This document shows, one piece after another, positions 57,327-64,000 of a stretch of DNA of 64,000 bases (the stretch's first letter is position 1; the number at the start of each line of letters is the position of its first letter). Below the pieces are notes generated by a model that saw only the letters and a list, made by a program, of their open reading frames with translations, had not been told where the DNA came from and did no database searches. The translations under genes were made by a program, and so were the position numbers. The stretch spans positions 372,001 to 436,000 of the forward strand of contig NZ_JFCQ01000001.1 in assembly GCF_000738265.1 (NCBI RefSeq), written 5' to 3'. This DNA comes from Corynebacterium jeikeium (GTDB taxonomy: Bacteria > Actinomycetota > Actinomycetes > Mycobacteriales > Mycobacteriaceae).

Positions 57327-57809
57327 ATGACGGAGTACGAGGAGCGCGTGCAGCAGGCCACCGCCGCAGTATCCGAAGGCGAACTGGAGCAGATCTTTTC
57401 CGACCTTCCCAAGCTGGAGGCCTCCCGAGAGCTGGTTCCCTACTACTCCGCCCGCGAGATCGACCGCCTGTACCGCAGCGGCCGCAATGTCCGCCTCGGA
57501 CTGCTGCTCAGCACCGTGATTGGCAGTAGCGCCCTAGCCATGCTTCTCAATAGCATGTGGGAGCACTCCGCCATACTTTTGCTACTGATCCCGGCTGTCT
57601 TCGTGATGCTCTACGTCATGAAGGTCGGCCCGCAAAACTGGTACGATCCCAGCCCGAAGCAGCTAGAGCGCCAACGCTTCCGGGAGCTGAAGATGCAGCA
57701 GCGCGCCCAACAAGCCCAGTGGAAGTTCGAGCGCAAGCAGCGCACCCACCAGCTAACCAGCAGCGCGATGAAGTTCGCGCAGAAGCGCCTTAACGGAACT
57801 GGTCAATAA
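57327..57809 (+). CDS. DUF1707-domain membrane protein; canonical start is downstream of the true N-terminus
   Basis: 160 residues from the first ATG. The DUF1707 domain normally begins ..RISD.dRe..i..L...FA.GRLt, and exactly this (RISDVDRSNAISTL, then ADGRLT) is encoded in frame upstream, from 57255 to 57326. That stretch has no ATG, GTG or TTG after the glpK stop at 57201; the frame there is open and the same as that of glpK. AGGAG occurs at 57222-57226. So it starts at a rare codon, or the start was lost. Two helices near residues 56-98 follow, then a basic, Gln-rich tail. Confidence 0.7.
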   Translation: MTEYEERVQQATAAVSEGELEQIFSDLPKLEASRELVPYYSAREIDRLYRSGRNVRLGLLLSTVIGSSALAMLLNSMWEHSAILLLLIPAVFVMLYVMKVGPQNWYDPSPKQLERQRFRELKMQQRAQQAQWKFERKQRTHQLTSSAMKFAQKRLNGTGQ

Positions 57810-59010
57810 CCCCGGCGAACAGCCGGATGCCGATGCCCAGGGCACGCTCGTCGAAGATGATGTCCGGCTGGTGCAGGTCAGGCCGCTCCCCCTTGCCATT
57901 CCACGCGCCCAGTCGCGCCATGGAGCCCGGAACGTGCTCCAGGTACCAGCTGAAGTCCTCGCCACCAGTGGACTGCGGGGCCTCCTTGAGGGCGTTCGGG
58001 TCCACGTCGTTGACGGCCTGCGCCAACGCTGCGGTGGACACGTCGTCGTTCATCACCGGCGGCACGCCCTTGGTGTAGCGCATCTCGAGCTGCGCCCCGG
58101 TAGGTGCCACCAGGTGCTCTAGCAGTTCACGCAAGGTTTCTTCACCACGACGCCACACTCCAACCTCTGCCGTGCGGAACGTACCCAGCAGGCGGACTTC
58201 CTGGGGCATTGCGTTGAATGTCGAGCCACCGTTGATCGCGCCGAAGGTCAACACAGTGCCGGTGCGCGGATCGACGGTGCGCGACAGCAATCCGGGCAGC
58301 TGCGAGGCAATCAGCCCCGCGGTGTACACCAGATCCGCCGCCAGGTGCGGCCGGGAGGTGTGGCCACCGTGGCCGCGCAGGATGATCTCCACCACGTCGC
58401 TGGCAGAGGTGATAGCACCGGTGCGCACGCCAATCTCACCTGCGCGCAGCTTCGGCTCGCAGTGGAGGGCGAAGATCCGGGACACGCCGTTCAGCGCGCC
58501 TGCCTCGATCACGTCCACCGCGCCACCGTCCATGACTTCCTCCGCGGGCTGGAAGATGAAGCGCACCTGAATCCCTAGGGCATCCTCGCCGTGGGCGTCA
58601 ACAAACTCGGCAAGGGCGACGGCCAACCCCAGCACGACCGTGGTGTGGATGTCGTGACCGCAGGCGTGCATGACCCCGGGGTTCTCGGAGGCGAAGTCCA
58701 GCCCCGTGACCTCCTGCAGCGGCAGCGCGTCTATATCCCCGCGGAAGGCGATGCGCGGAGCACCGACCGGACCGATGTCCGCGATGAGCCCCGTGGAAGG
58801 CAAGGCAACGGGCTGCAACCCGGCGCGCTCTAGTTCCTGGGCGAGGAAGCGCGTGGTCTCCGTTTCCATGTGGGAAAGCTCGGGATTGCGGTGCAGGTGA
58901 CGGCGCCAGTCCACAACTCTCTGGACATTGTCCCGCGTCCAGTTCTGCACGAACTTGGCAACAGAGTGTGCGCTGTGTTCTTGTGTGCCGTCTTGCACTT
59001 GCCTACTCAC
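57790..59010 (-). CDS. M20-family amidohydrolase (AmiA-like)
   Basis: 406 residues from the GTG at 59010 (GGAAGGGAC upstream). Metal-site motifs HRHLHRNPELS-type RRHLHRNPELSHMETET, MHACGHDIHTT, the CEPKL region and GGEDFSWYLEHVPG are present; the catalytic Glu/zinc residues of M20D enzymes look intact. Hydrolyses N-acyl amino acids or related amides; substrate unknown. Its 3' end overlaps the DUF1707 gene convergently by 20 bases. It is divergent from pnp. Confidence 0.9.
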   Translation of the reverse strand: MSRQVQDGTQEHSAHSVAKFVQNWTRDNVQRVVDWRRHLHRNPELSHMETETTRFLAQELERAGLQPVALPSTGLIADIGPVGAPRIAFRGDIDALPLQEVTGLDFASENPGVMHACGHDIHTTVVLGLAVALAEFVDAHGEDALGIQVRFIFQPAEEVMDGGAVDVIEAGALNGVSRIFALHCEPKLRAGEIGVRTGAITSASDVVEIILRGHGGHTSRPHLAADLVYTAGLIASQLPGLLSRTVDPRTGTVLTFGAINGGSTFNAMPQEVRLLGTFRTAEVGVWRRGEETLRELLEHLVAPTGAQLEMRYTKGVPPVMNDDVSTAALAQAVNDVDPNALKEAPQSTGGEDFSWYLEHVPGSMARLGAWNGKGERPDLHQPDIIFDERALGIGIRLFAGVIDQFR

Positions 59011-59051
59011 GTCCCTTCCTTCGACTGACTTATTCAGTCTAGCGCCTGCGG

Positions 59052-59057
59052 TACTCT
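59052..59057 (+). promoter_or_regulatory. Candidate -10 element of pnp, leaderless arrangement
   Basis: TACTCT ends 8 bases before the pnp ATG at 59066 and no ribosome-binding site precedes that codon. Confidence 0.4.
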
Positions 59058-59065
59058 TGATTGGC

Positions 59066-59878
59066 ATGACTGCATACCAAGACCCTTATCAACTGGCTGT
59101 GGACGCTGCGGAGGCATTGAAGGAGCGTACGGGACTGGACTCCTACGACTGCGCGGTGGTGCTCGGTTCCGGTTGGCGCCCCGCAGCCGACGTGCTGTGC
59201 GAAGGCGCGGAGGACCTACAGGAATTCCCGATGGCGGAGCTGCCGGGCTTCCTGGCCCCCACCGCGGAAGGTCACGGCGGGACGGTGCGCAGCGGAAAGA
59301 TCGGCGGCCGCAACGTACTGGTGCTGTTGGGACGCACCCACGCTTACGAAGGCCACGAGCTGTGGCGCACCGCCCACGCGGTACGCACCGCCGCCGCAGC
59401 GGGAGTAAAGACCGTAGTTCTGACCAACGCCGCCGGCGGCCTGACCGAGGGCATGCGCGTGGGAGAGCCGGTGCTGATCGCCGACCACATCAACTTCACC
59501 GCGAAGACTCCCCTGACGGGAGCGAACTTCGTCAACCTGGTGGATGCCTACAGTCCCGAGCTGCGCGCGAAGGTGCAGCAACTGCGCCCAGGCATGCGTG
59601 AAGCCGTGTACGCGATGATGCCCGGCCCACAGTACGAAACCCCTGCAGAGATCCACATGCTGCGCACCCTGGGCGCCGGGCTGGTTGGCATGTCCACGGT
59701 GTACGAGACCATCGCCGCACGAGAGGCCGGAGTAGAGGTGCTGGGAATCTCGCTGGTCACGAACCTGGCCGCCGGCATGACCGGGGAAGCGCTGAACCAC
59801 GAGGAGGTTCTGCAAGCAGGTAAGGATGCCGCCAGCGACATGGGCAAGCTGCTGGGCGAGCTGGTGAACAGCCTATGA
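59066..59878 (+). CDS. pnp: Purine nucleoside phosphorylase
   Basis: 270 residues. VVLGSGWRPAADVL, GRTHAYEGH, VVLTNAAGGLTEGM, GPQYETPAEI and VGMSTVYETIAAREAG define a trimeric type PNP (the PNP family I group). It cleaves inosine and guanosine with phosphate. Its ATGA overlap with pmmB links ribose-1-P/mutase steps. The M. tuberculosis counterpart is Rv3307 (deoD/punA). Confidence 0.95.
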   Translation: MTAYQDPYQLAVDAAEALKERTGLDSYDCAVVLGSGWRPAADVLCEGAEDLQEFPMAELPGFLAPTAEGHGGTVRSGKIGGRNVLVLLGRTHAYEGHELWRTAHAVRTAAAAGVKTVVLTNAAGGLTEGMRVGEPVLIADHINFTAKTPLTGANFVNLVDAYSPELRAKVQQLRPGMREAVYAMMPGPQYETPAEIHMLRTLGAGLVGMSTVYETIAAREAGVEVLGISLVTNLAAGMTGEALNHEEVLQAGKDAASDMGKLLGELVNSL

Positions 59879-61410
59879 GCGAACTGAAGTTCGGCACCGC
59901 CGGGCTGCGCGCAAAGGTCGGCCCCGGCGACAACGAGATGAACGTGGCCACCGCCACCCGCGCCACCGCCGGTGTGGCCGCGTGGCTCAAGGAGCGGAAG
60001 CGCCCCTTGCGCGCCGACGGGGTCTTTCGTGCAGCCGTTGGTTATGACGCCCGCTACGGCTCCCACGCCCTGGCGCGTGCCACCGCGGAAACCTTCGCCG
60101 GCGCGGGCTTCGAGGTCACCCTCATCGCGGAGCCAGCCCCCACCCCAGTACTGGCGTGGCTGGTGCGCTCCCGGAGGATGGATGTGGGCGTGCAGATCAC
60201 GGCCTCGCACAACCCGGCACAGGACAATGGCTACAAGCTGTACCTGGACGGCGGCTCGCAGCTGGTCTCCCCCGCCGACCGCCAAATCGAAGAGCACATT
60301 GCTGCCCAGCCCACCGACGCGGCCGCGATCCCCCGTTCCGAGGCAAAATCCGTGGACCTGTCAGCCGTCTCCGGCTATGTCTCCGATCTCAGCAAGCTGG
60401 TGGCGACCGGTCGCCAGGACGAGCTGGCGCCACGCCGCAAGCTGAAGATCCTGTACACGCCTCTGCACGGCGTGGGCGGCAACGCTATGGAGTGGGCGCT
60501 GCGGGAGAACGGCTTCGGCAACGTCCACACAGTCGCCTCGCAGCGCTGGCCGGATCCCAACTTCCCGACCGTGGAGTTCCCCAACCCGGAGGAGCCCGGC
60601 GCGACCGACGCGCTGTTGGAAGAAGCACGCGCCATCGACGCGGATCTGCTGATTGCCCTGGATCCGGACGCCGACCGCTGCATGCTGGGATTGAAACGCG
60701 CCGATGGTGACTACCGCATGCTGCGCGGGGACGAGGCCGGCCCCTTGCTGGCGCGCCGGGTGATGGCGGGCGTAGGGGCGTCCACAAGGAACAAACCGGT
60801 AGTGGCAACGACGGTGGTGAGTTCGCAGCTGCTCGGGCGCATGGCGCGCGCCGAGGGATGGGACTACGTGGAGACGCTGACGGGCTTTAAGAACCTTGCG
60901 CGGGCGGCTCATGGTCGGCCCGGCGAACTGGCCTTTGCCTACGAGGAAGCGATCGGCACGGCACCGGCGCCGCACATCGTGGCGGACAAGGACGGCATTG
61001 CAACGGCGCTGATCGCGGCGGCCTGGGCGGCCGAGGCGGACCTGGGCGCAGAGCTGGACGACATCGAAGCAACCTATGGAGTGTTTAGAACTGCGCAGGT
61101 CAGCGCGCGATTCGACAGTGCGGAGCAAGCAGGCGAGCTGATTGCGCGCTGGGCGAAGAACCCACCGGCGGAGCTGGCGGGCGTGGCTGTGCAGGCCGGA
61201 CCGATTGAGGATTCCGCCGGCAATCGCACCGACGGCGTGCGGCTGGTCGGACACTCGGCGGACTTGGCAGTGCGCGTGGTCGCCAGGGCCTCGGGCACGG
61301 AGCCGAAGGCGAAGTTCTACCTGGAGGTCAGCGCGGAGCCGGGGGCCGACGCGCAGGCCGTGGAGGCGCTGTTGGAGCGCCTACAGGTCGATGTTTCGGG
61401 GGCCGTATAG
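59875..61410 (+). CDS. pmmB: Phosphohexose/phosphopentose mutase PmmB
   Basis: 511 residues. [11 protein letters not shown] opening, catalytic [28 protein letters not shown] metal loop and the C-terminal [12 protein letters not shown] phosphate loop are all present. Co-transcribed with pnp, so a role in moving the phosphate of ribose-1-P or deoxyribose-1-P is plausible. Its end overlaps convergent upp by about 30 bases. Confidence 0.92.
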   Translation: MSELKFGTAGLRAKVGPGDNEMNVATATRATAGVAAWLKERKRPLRADGVFRAAVGYDARYGSHALARATAETFAGAGFEVTLIAEPAPTPVLAWLVRSRRMDVGVQITASHNPAQDNGYKLYLDGGSQLVSPADRQIEEHIAAQPTDAAAIPRSEAKSVDLSAVSGYVSDLSKLVATGRQDELAPRRKLKILYTPLHGVGGNAMEWALRENGFGNVHTVASQRWPDPNFPTVEFPNPEEPGATDALLEEARAIDADLLIALDPDADRCMLGLKRADGDYRMLRGDEAGPLLARRVMAGVGASTRNKPVVATTVVSSQLLGRMARAEGWDYVETLTGFKNLARAAHGRPGELAFAYEEAIGTAPAPHIVADKDGIATALIAAAWAAEADLGAELDDIEATYGVFRTAQVSARFDSAEQAGELIARWAKNPPAELAGVAVQAGPIEDSAGNRTDGVRLVGHSADLAVRVVARASGTEPKAKFYLEVSAEPGADAQAVEALLERLQVDVSGAV

Positions 61411-62019
61411 GCGGTCGCCGGCATCGCCCAGGCCCGGGACGATGTAGGCGGCCTCGTTCAGGTCGGGGTCGATCGTTGCGGTAACGAGCTTGCGCACACC
61501 GACCTTGGCCTTGAGCAGGGCATCCACGCCCGGCTGAGCAGAGACCATGCACACGCAGGTGATGTCGTTGGCGCCGCGACCCTCCAGCAGGCGGATGGCG
61601 TGCAGCAGCGAGCCGCCGGTGGCCAGCATCGGGTCGACTAGGAACACCGGCTGGTCGCGCAGGTCCTGGGGCAGAGCCTCCAAGTAGGGCACGGGCTCGT
61701 GCGTGGTTTCGTCGCGAGCCATGCCGATGAATCCGACCTGCGCGTCGGGGATCATGGACAGCGCAGGGTCGATCATGCCTAGGCCTGCGCGGATGACGGG
61801 CACGATGATCGGTGGCTTTTCCAGTCGCGTGCCCGTGGCTGTAGCGACGGGGGTTTCTACCTCGAAGTTCTCGACCACCAGATCGGCCGAAGCTTCGTAG
61901 ATCAGCATGGCGCCCAGGTCAGACAGTGCGGCGCGGAACTGTGCGTTGTTGGTTTTCTTGTCGCGCATGATGCTGAGGCGAGAGGCGACGAGCGGATGAT
62001 TGACCACCTGAATTTCCAT
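61381..62019 (-). CDS. upp: Uracil phosphoribosyltransferase
   Basis: 212 residues starting [19 protein letters not shown] (TGGGGAA upstream). The PRPP loop [14 protein letters not shown] and the uracil-site [11 protein letters not shown] are intact. Salvages uracil to UMP. The pnp-pmmB-upp neighbourhood is a nucleoside-salvage set as in M. tuberculosis Rv3307-Rv3309c. Confidence 0.96.
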   Translation of the reverse strand: MEIQVVNHPLVASRLSIMRDKKTNNAQFRAALSDLGAMLIYEASADLVVENFEVETPVATATGTRLEKPPIIVPVIRAGLGMIDPALSMIPDAQVGFIGMARDETTHEPVPYLEALPQDLRDQPVFLVDPMLATGGSLLHAIRLLEGRGANDITCVCMVSAQPGVDALLKAKVGVRKLVTATIDPDLNEAAYIVPGLGDAGDRLYGPRNIDL

Positions 62020-62107
62020 GGTTCCCCACATTAGTTGATCCCCGATTGAACCTTTTGATGCGCTACTGAGTCTAACTGTTCTGAGCGATTATTTGGGGAG
62101 GGTTTCT

Positions 62108-62434
62108 ATGCCTCAGGGGGACGAGGGTATGGGCGATACGTTGCGGGCCGATCCGGAGCTGGTGGGGTTGTTGAAGGGGCGCACCGAAGCCGTGGGTACG
62201 TCGCTGCAGGGGCGCACTACAGCGCTGCACGGCACCCTGGGGGCGGTGGCGCCTCCTGCATTGGGAGATTTTCTGCGCGCGCTGACTGCGGCGCGGGACG
62301 CCCACGAGGGGTTGCTGCGGGATGCGGATAGCTATTTTAATGACGCCACATTCGCGCTGGCCAGCATAGATCACGTACTCGACGGGCATGAAAGTACATT
62401 TTCCAAAGCCTTCGGCGGGCTGATGGAGGTCTGA
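62108..62434 (+). CDS. Small helical protein, WXG100-like in size but without WXG
   Basis: 108 residues from the ATG at 62108 (GGGGAGGG upstream; 62129 is an alternative). The core LRADPELVGLLKGRTEAVGTSLQ ... LGDFLRALTAARDAHEGLLRDADSYF suggests two or three amphipathic helices, the size and look of ESX-type cargo, but I see no WXG turn and no YxxxD/E tail. It is the first of a three-gene cluster with an NlpC/P60 protein, recalling M. tuberculosis Rv0024-Rv0026. Confidence 0.6.
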   Translation: MPQGDEGMGDTLRADPELVGLLKGRTEAVGTSLQGRTTALHGTLGAVAPPALGDFLRALTAARDAHEGLLRDADSYFNDATFALASIDHVLDGHESTFSKAFGGLMEV

Positions 62435-62435
62435 G

Positions 62436-63356
62436 ATGTTGGATATTGCGGGGCTGGTCGCGCCCCTCGTTGCGGCGATTCCCTCCCCTTTTAGTCCGGG
62501 TGCAAGTGCCAGTGCGGCCGGGGTCAGTGGGCTGGAGGGGCTGGGGAACCTCGCGGCTGCTGCCCTGCAGGGACGCGGTGGCGGGAACGTGCACCATTCC
62601 CTGGATTCGGTGGCGAAATCGGTTTCGACTGCGCTGGGAGCAGGTGGGGCATTAGACAAGTTGGCGGGCCAGGCTGCACAGGCCGTCGGGCGGGCTATCA
62701 AGGATCTGGGCGGGATTCTGAACGACTGTGTGCGGGAGGTTGGCCAGGCGGTCGCGGGCAGCGGTGCGGCGGGACCAATCGGGTGGGTCAACGCCCTGGG
62801 AGCTGCGTTTCCCGTGGTGCTGCGACACATAGGGCGGGCCGAGGATCGCATGCATACCTTGGAAGACGAACTGCGAGGGCTTACGGCAGACGTGAACAAG
62901 GTGAAGCGGGAGCAGATTCCAGAGCGTCTGCCTGTGCGGAACCCGGATACGGTTCCGGAGATGACCCCTGCAGCGCACGAGGCCAAAGCCCCGGCTTCTG
63001 CCCCCACCTCCCAGGCCTCCGCTGCGGTAGCGGCGGCGAAAACTGCGCTCGGCACGCCGTACCAATGGGGCGGAACAGTGCCGGGCAAAGGGCTGGACTG
63101 CAGCGGGCTGGTGCAGTGGGCCTATCAGCAGGCAGGGGTGGATCTACCCCGCACCTCCAACGAGCAAGCGGTAGGACCACAGATCGCACGTTCGGCGGTG
63201 CAGGCGGGCGACCTGGCTGTATGGGATGGACACGTAGCAATGGTGGTGGATTCCCAGCACATGATCGAGGCTGGAGATCCGGTGCAAATCAGCCCAATCC
63301 GGCAGGAAAACAGCGGAATGGCTTTCAAGGGCTTTTACCGACCGACGGCTGCCTGA
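62436..63356 (+). CDS. NlpC/P60 (C40) cysteine peptidase without signal peptide
   Basis: 306 residues. A long N-terminal helical/low-complexity part (1-190, Ala/Gly-rich, no cleavable signal) precedes the NlpC/P60 domain: PYQWGG, catalytic Cys222 in DCSGLVQWAY, His266 in WDGHVAMVVD. The third polar residue of the triad, normally His/Asn/Gln about 12 residues on, lies in QHMIEAGD and is unclear. These enzymes cut peptidoglycan stem peptides. With no Sec signal, export would need a partner such as the adjacent WXG-like protein. GGAGG precedes the ATG; 1-base gap. Confidence 0.85.
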   Translation: MLDIAGLVAPLVAAIPSPFSPGASASAAGVSGLEGLGNLAAAALQGRGGGNVHHSLDSVAKSVSTALGAGGALDKLAGQAAQAVGRAIKDLGGILNDCVREVGQAVAGSGAAGPIGWVNALGAAFPVVLRHIGRAEDRMHTLEDELRGLTADVNKVKREQIPERLPVRNPDTVPEMTPAAHEAKAPASAPTSQASAAVAAAKTALGTPYQWGGTVPGKGLDCSGLVQWAYQQAGVDLPRTSNEQAVGPQIARSAVQAGDLAVWDGHVAMVVDSQHMIEAGDPVQISPIRQENSGMAFKGFYRPTAA

Positions 63357-63405
63357 GACTAACTAGTACTGACTGAGACCGACTAAAACATAAGGAGCAA
63401 AGAAC

Positions 63406-63576
63406 ATGTCACTGATCAACGGACCTTCCCATGGCAGTGGATTAGCGCGCATCGTCAGCACTCCCCCGCCCCGCGAATATCTGGCGGCGCAGTTTCTAGG
63501 AGAAATGCCGAAAACGGTGCCGGCTGTGTTGACGAACGAGCTACGCACCAGACGACCTGAACAGTCGTCGGACTAA
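63406..63576 (+). CDS. Small 56-residue protein of unknown function
   Basis: A compact reading frame with AAGGAG 9 bases before the ATG (MSLINGPSHGSGLARIVS...). It follows the NlpC/P60 gene by 49 bases on the same strand. No membrane helix or known domain; the middle is Pro-rich (STPPPREYLA). It may be the third member of the cluster, for instance an immunity, chaperone or cargo peptide, but the sequence does not say. Confidence 0.55.
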   Translation: MSLINGPSHGSGLARIVSTPPPREYLAAQFLGEMPKTVPAVLTNELRTRRPEQSSD

Positions 63577-63581
63577 CCTAG

Positions 63582-63587
63582 TAGAAT
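63582..63587 (+). promoter_or_regulatory. Candidate -10 element, leaderless arrangement
   Basis: TAGAAT ends 8 bases before the ATG at 63596 and is near the -10 consensus. No ribosome-binding site is present. Confidence 0.45.
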
Positions 63588-63595
63588 GCCTAGCC

Positions 63596-64000
63596 ATGGC
63601 AGCAGATAATGGCATGAGGACATATGGAAACGGCATCGTCGCCGTAGAGGTAGAGACCGTCAGTGGCACCTGGTACACCCTGTGGGCTCCGAACTGGCTG
63701 GTTAAGGGGGAACGCTGGCAGGGCTTCCTGGGCGACGACGATGACATTTTCGTCTTTGAGTCCCCAGCCAAATTGCTGGCCTTCCTAGAGGACGGCGGCC
63801 GCAATGAGCTGGCCGAGCACCCGAAGTGGTCGCAGTTCAAGGCTGACCTGCCGACGAATGTCGTCCCTGCCCGCGTCGGCAAGATCAACCTGATCGAGGT
63901 TCCCCGCAAGTTGGCTCAGCGCCCCGGCTATGAATCGACGACGGCTGTCGCCCGTGGCTTCGATCTTCTGCGCTCCATGGGCAACGTGTTGGGGCTAAAG
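63596..64000 (+). CDS. Conserved actinobacterial protein, Rv3311-like (cut by window edge)
   Basis: The first 135 residues are visible, with the frame open at the edge. Segments VAVEVETVSGTWYTLWAPNWLVKGERWQGFLGD and FESPAKLLAFLEDGGRNELAEHPKW match, as far as I recall, the conserved gene downstream of upp in mycobacteria (Rv3311). No motif for function. A leaderless start is likely. Confidence 0.65.
   Translation, partial: MAADNGMRTYGNGIVAVEVETVSGTWYTLWAPNWLVKGERWQGFLGDDDDIFVFESPAKLLAFLEDGGRNELAEHPKWSQFKADLPTNVVPARVGKINLIEVPRKLAQRPGYESTTAVARGFDLLRSMGNVLGLK

Overview
The window is high-GC actinobacterial DNA and fits Corynebacterium. Marker genes are mtrAB-lpqB, two WhiB regulators, sigH-rshA, the 24-residue ribosomal protein bL37, a DUF3107/DUF3152/DUF3499 set, and genes for GDP-mannose and rhamnosyl cell-wall linker synthesis. 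Gene order broadly follows the Mycobacterium tuberculosis Rv3202c-Rv3311 segment and the matching C. glutamicum region. A lipophilic species of the C. jeikeium type is possible but is only an inference. I see no tRNA, rRNA, insertion sequence, prophage or CRISPR array.

Positions 1-13745 hold DNA repair and stress functions: a partial AdnA-type helicase-nuclease, a putative kinase-fold protein, a DUF3152 protease-like protein, DUF3107, a DEAD-box helicase with a beta-propeller partner, whiB1, bL37, sigH-rshA and a YedK/SRAP protein, then aroA-rsgA. Positions 13749-24237 hold secA, hpf and a compact run ahcY-tmk-mtrA-mtrB-lpqB-comF. Positions 24329-34959 are envelope-sugar genes (manA, pmmA, manC, wbbL, rmlD, an LCP ligase) with whiB2 among them.

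Positions 34952-41621 are the first accessory-looking block: two tandem ATPase-permease pairs of one ABC family, a DUF222/HNH gene, and a NarL-type two-component system. A clearly AT-richer islet with two orphan genes follows (about 41640-42830).

Positions 42838-63576 return to conserved order: purE/purK/birA, an acyl-CoA carboxylase locus (accD, accE, maf and, further on, accBC), prpC-prpD without prpB, an ATP-grasp-like gene, sseA, glpK, an M20 amidohydrolase, pnp-pmmB, upp, and a three-gene cluster with an NlpC/P60 protein. The window ends inside an Rv3311-like gene.

The strongest oddity is the AccD protein. It is intact and well conserved, but it lacks the blocks that in normal acyl-CoA carboxyltransferases form the acyl-CoA and biotin pockets. 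Other points are a perfect 19-bp palindrome and a perfect CRP/GlxR-type site upstream of whiB1, a secA terminator inside the convergent coding sequence, a DUF1707 gene with no ordinary start codon, and a repeated -10-to-ATG spacing that suggests leaderless mRNAs.
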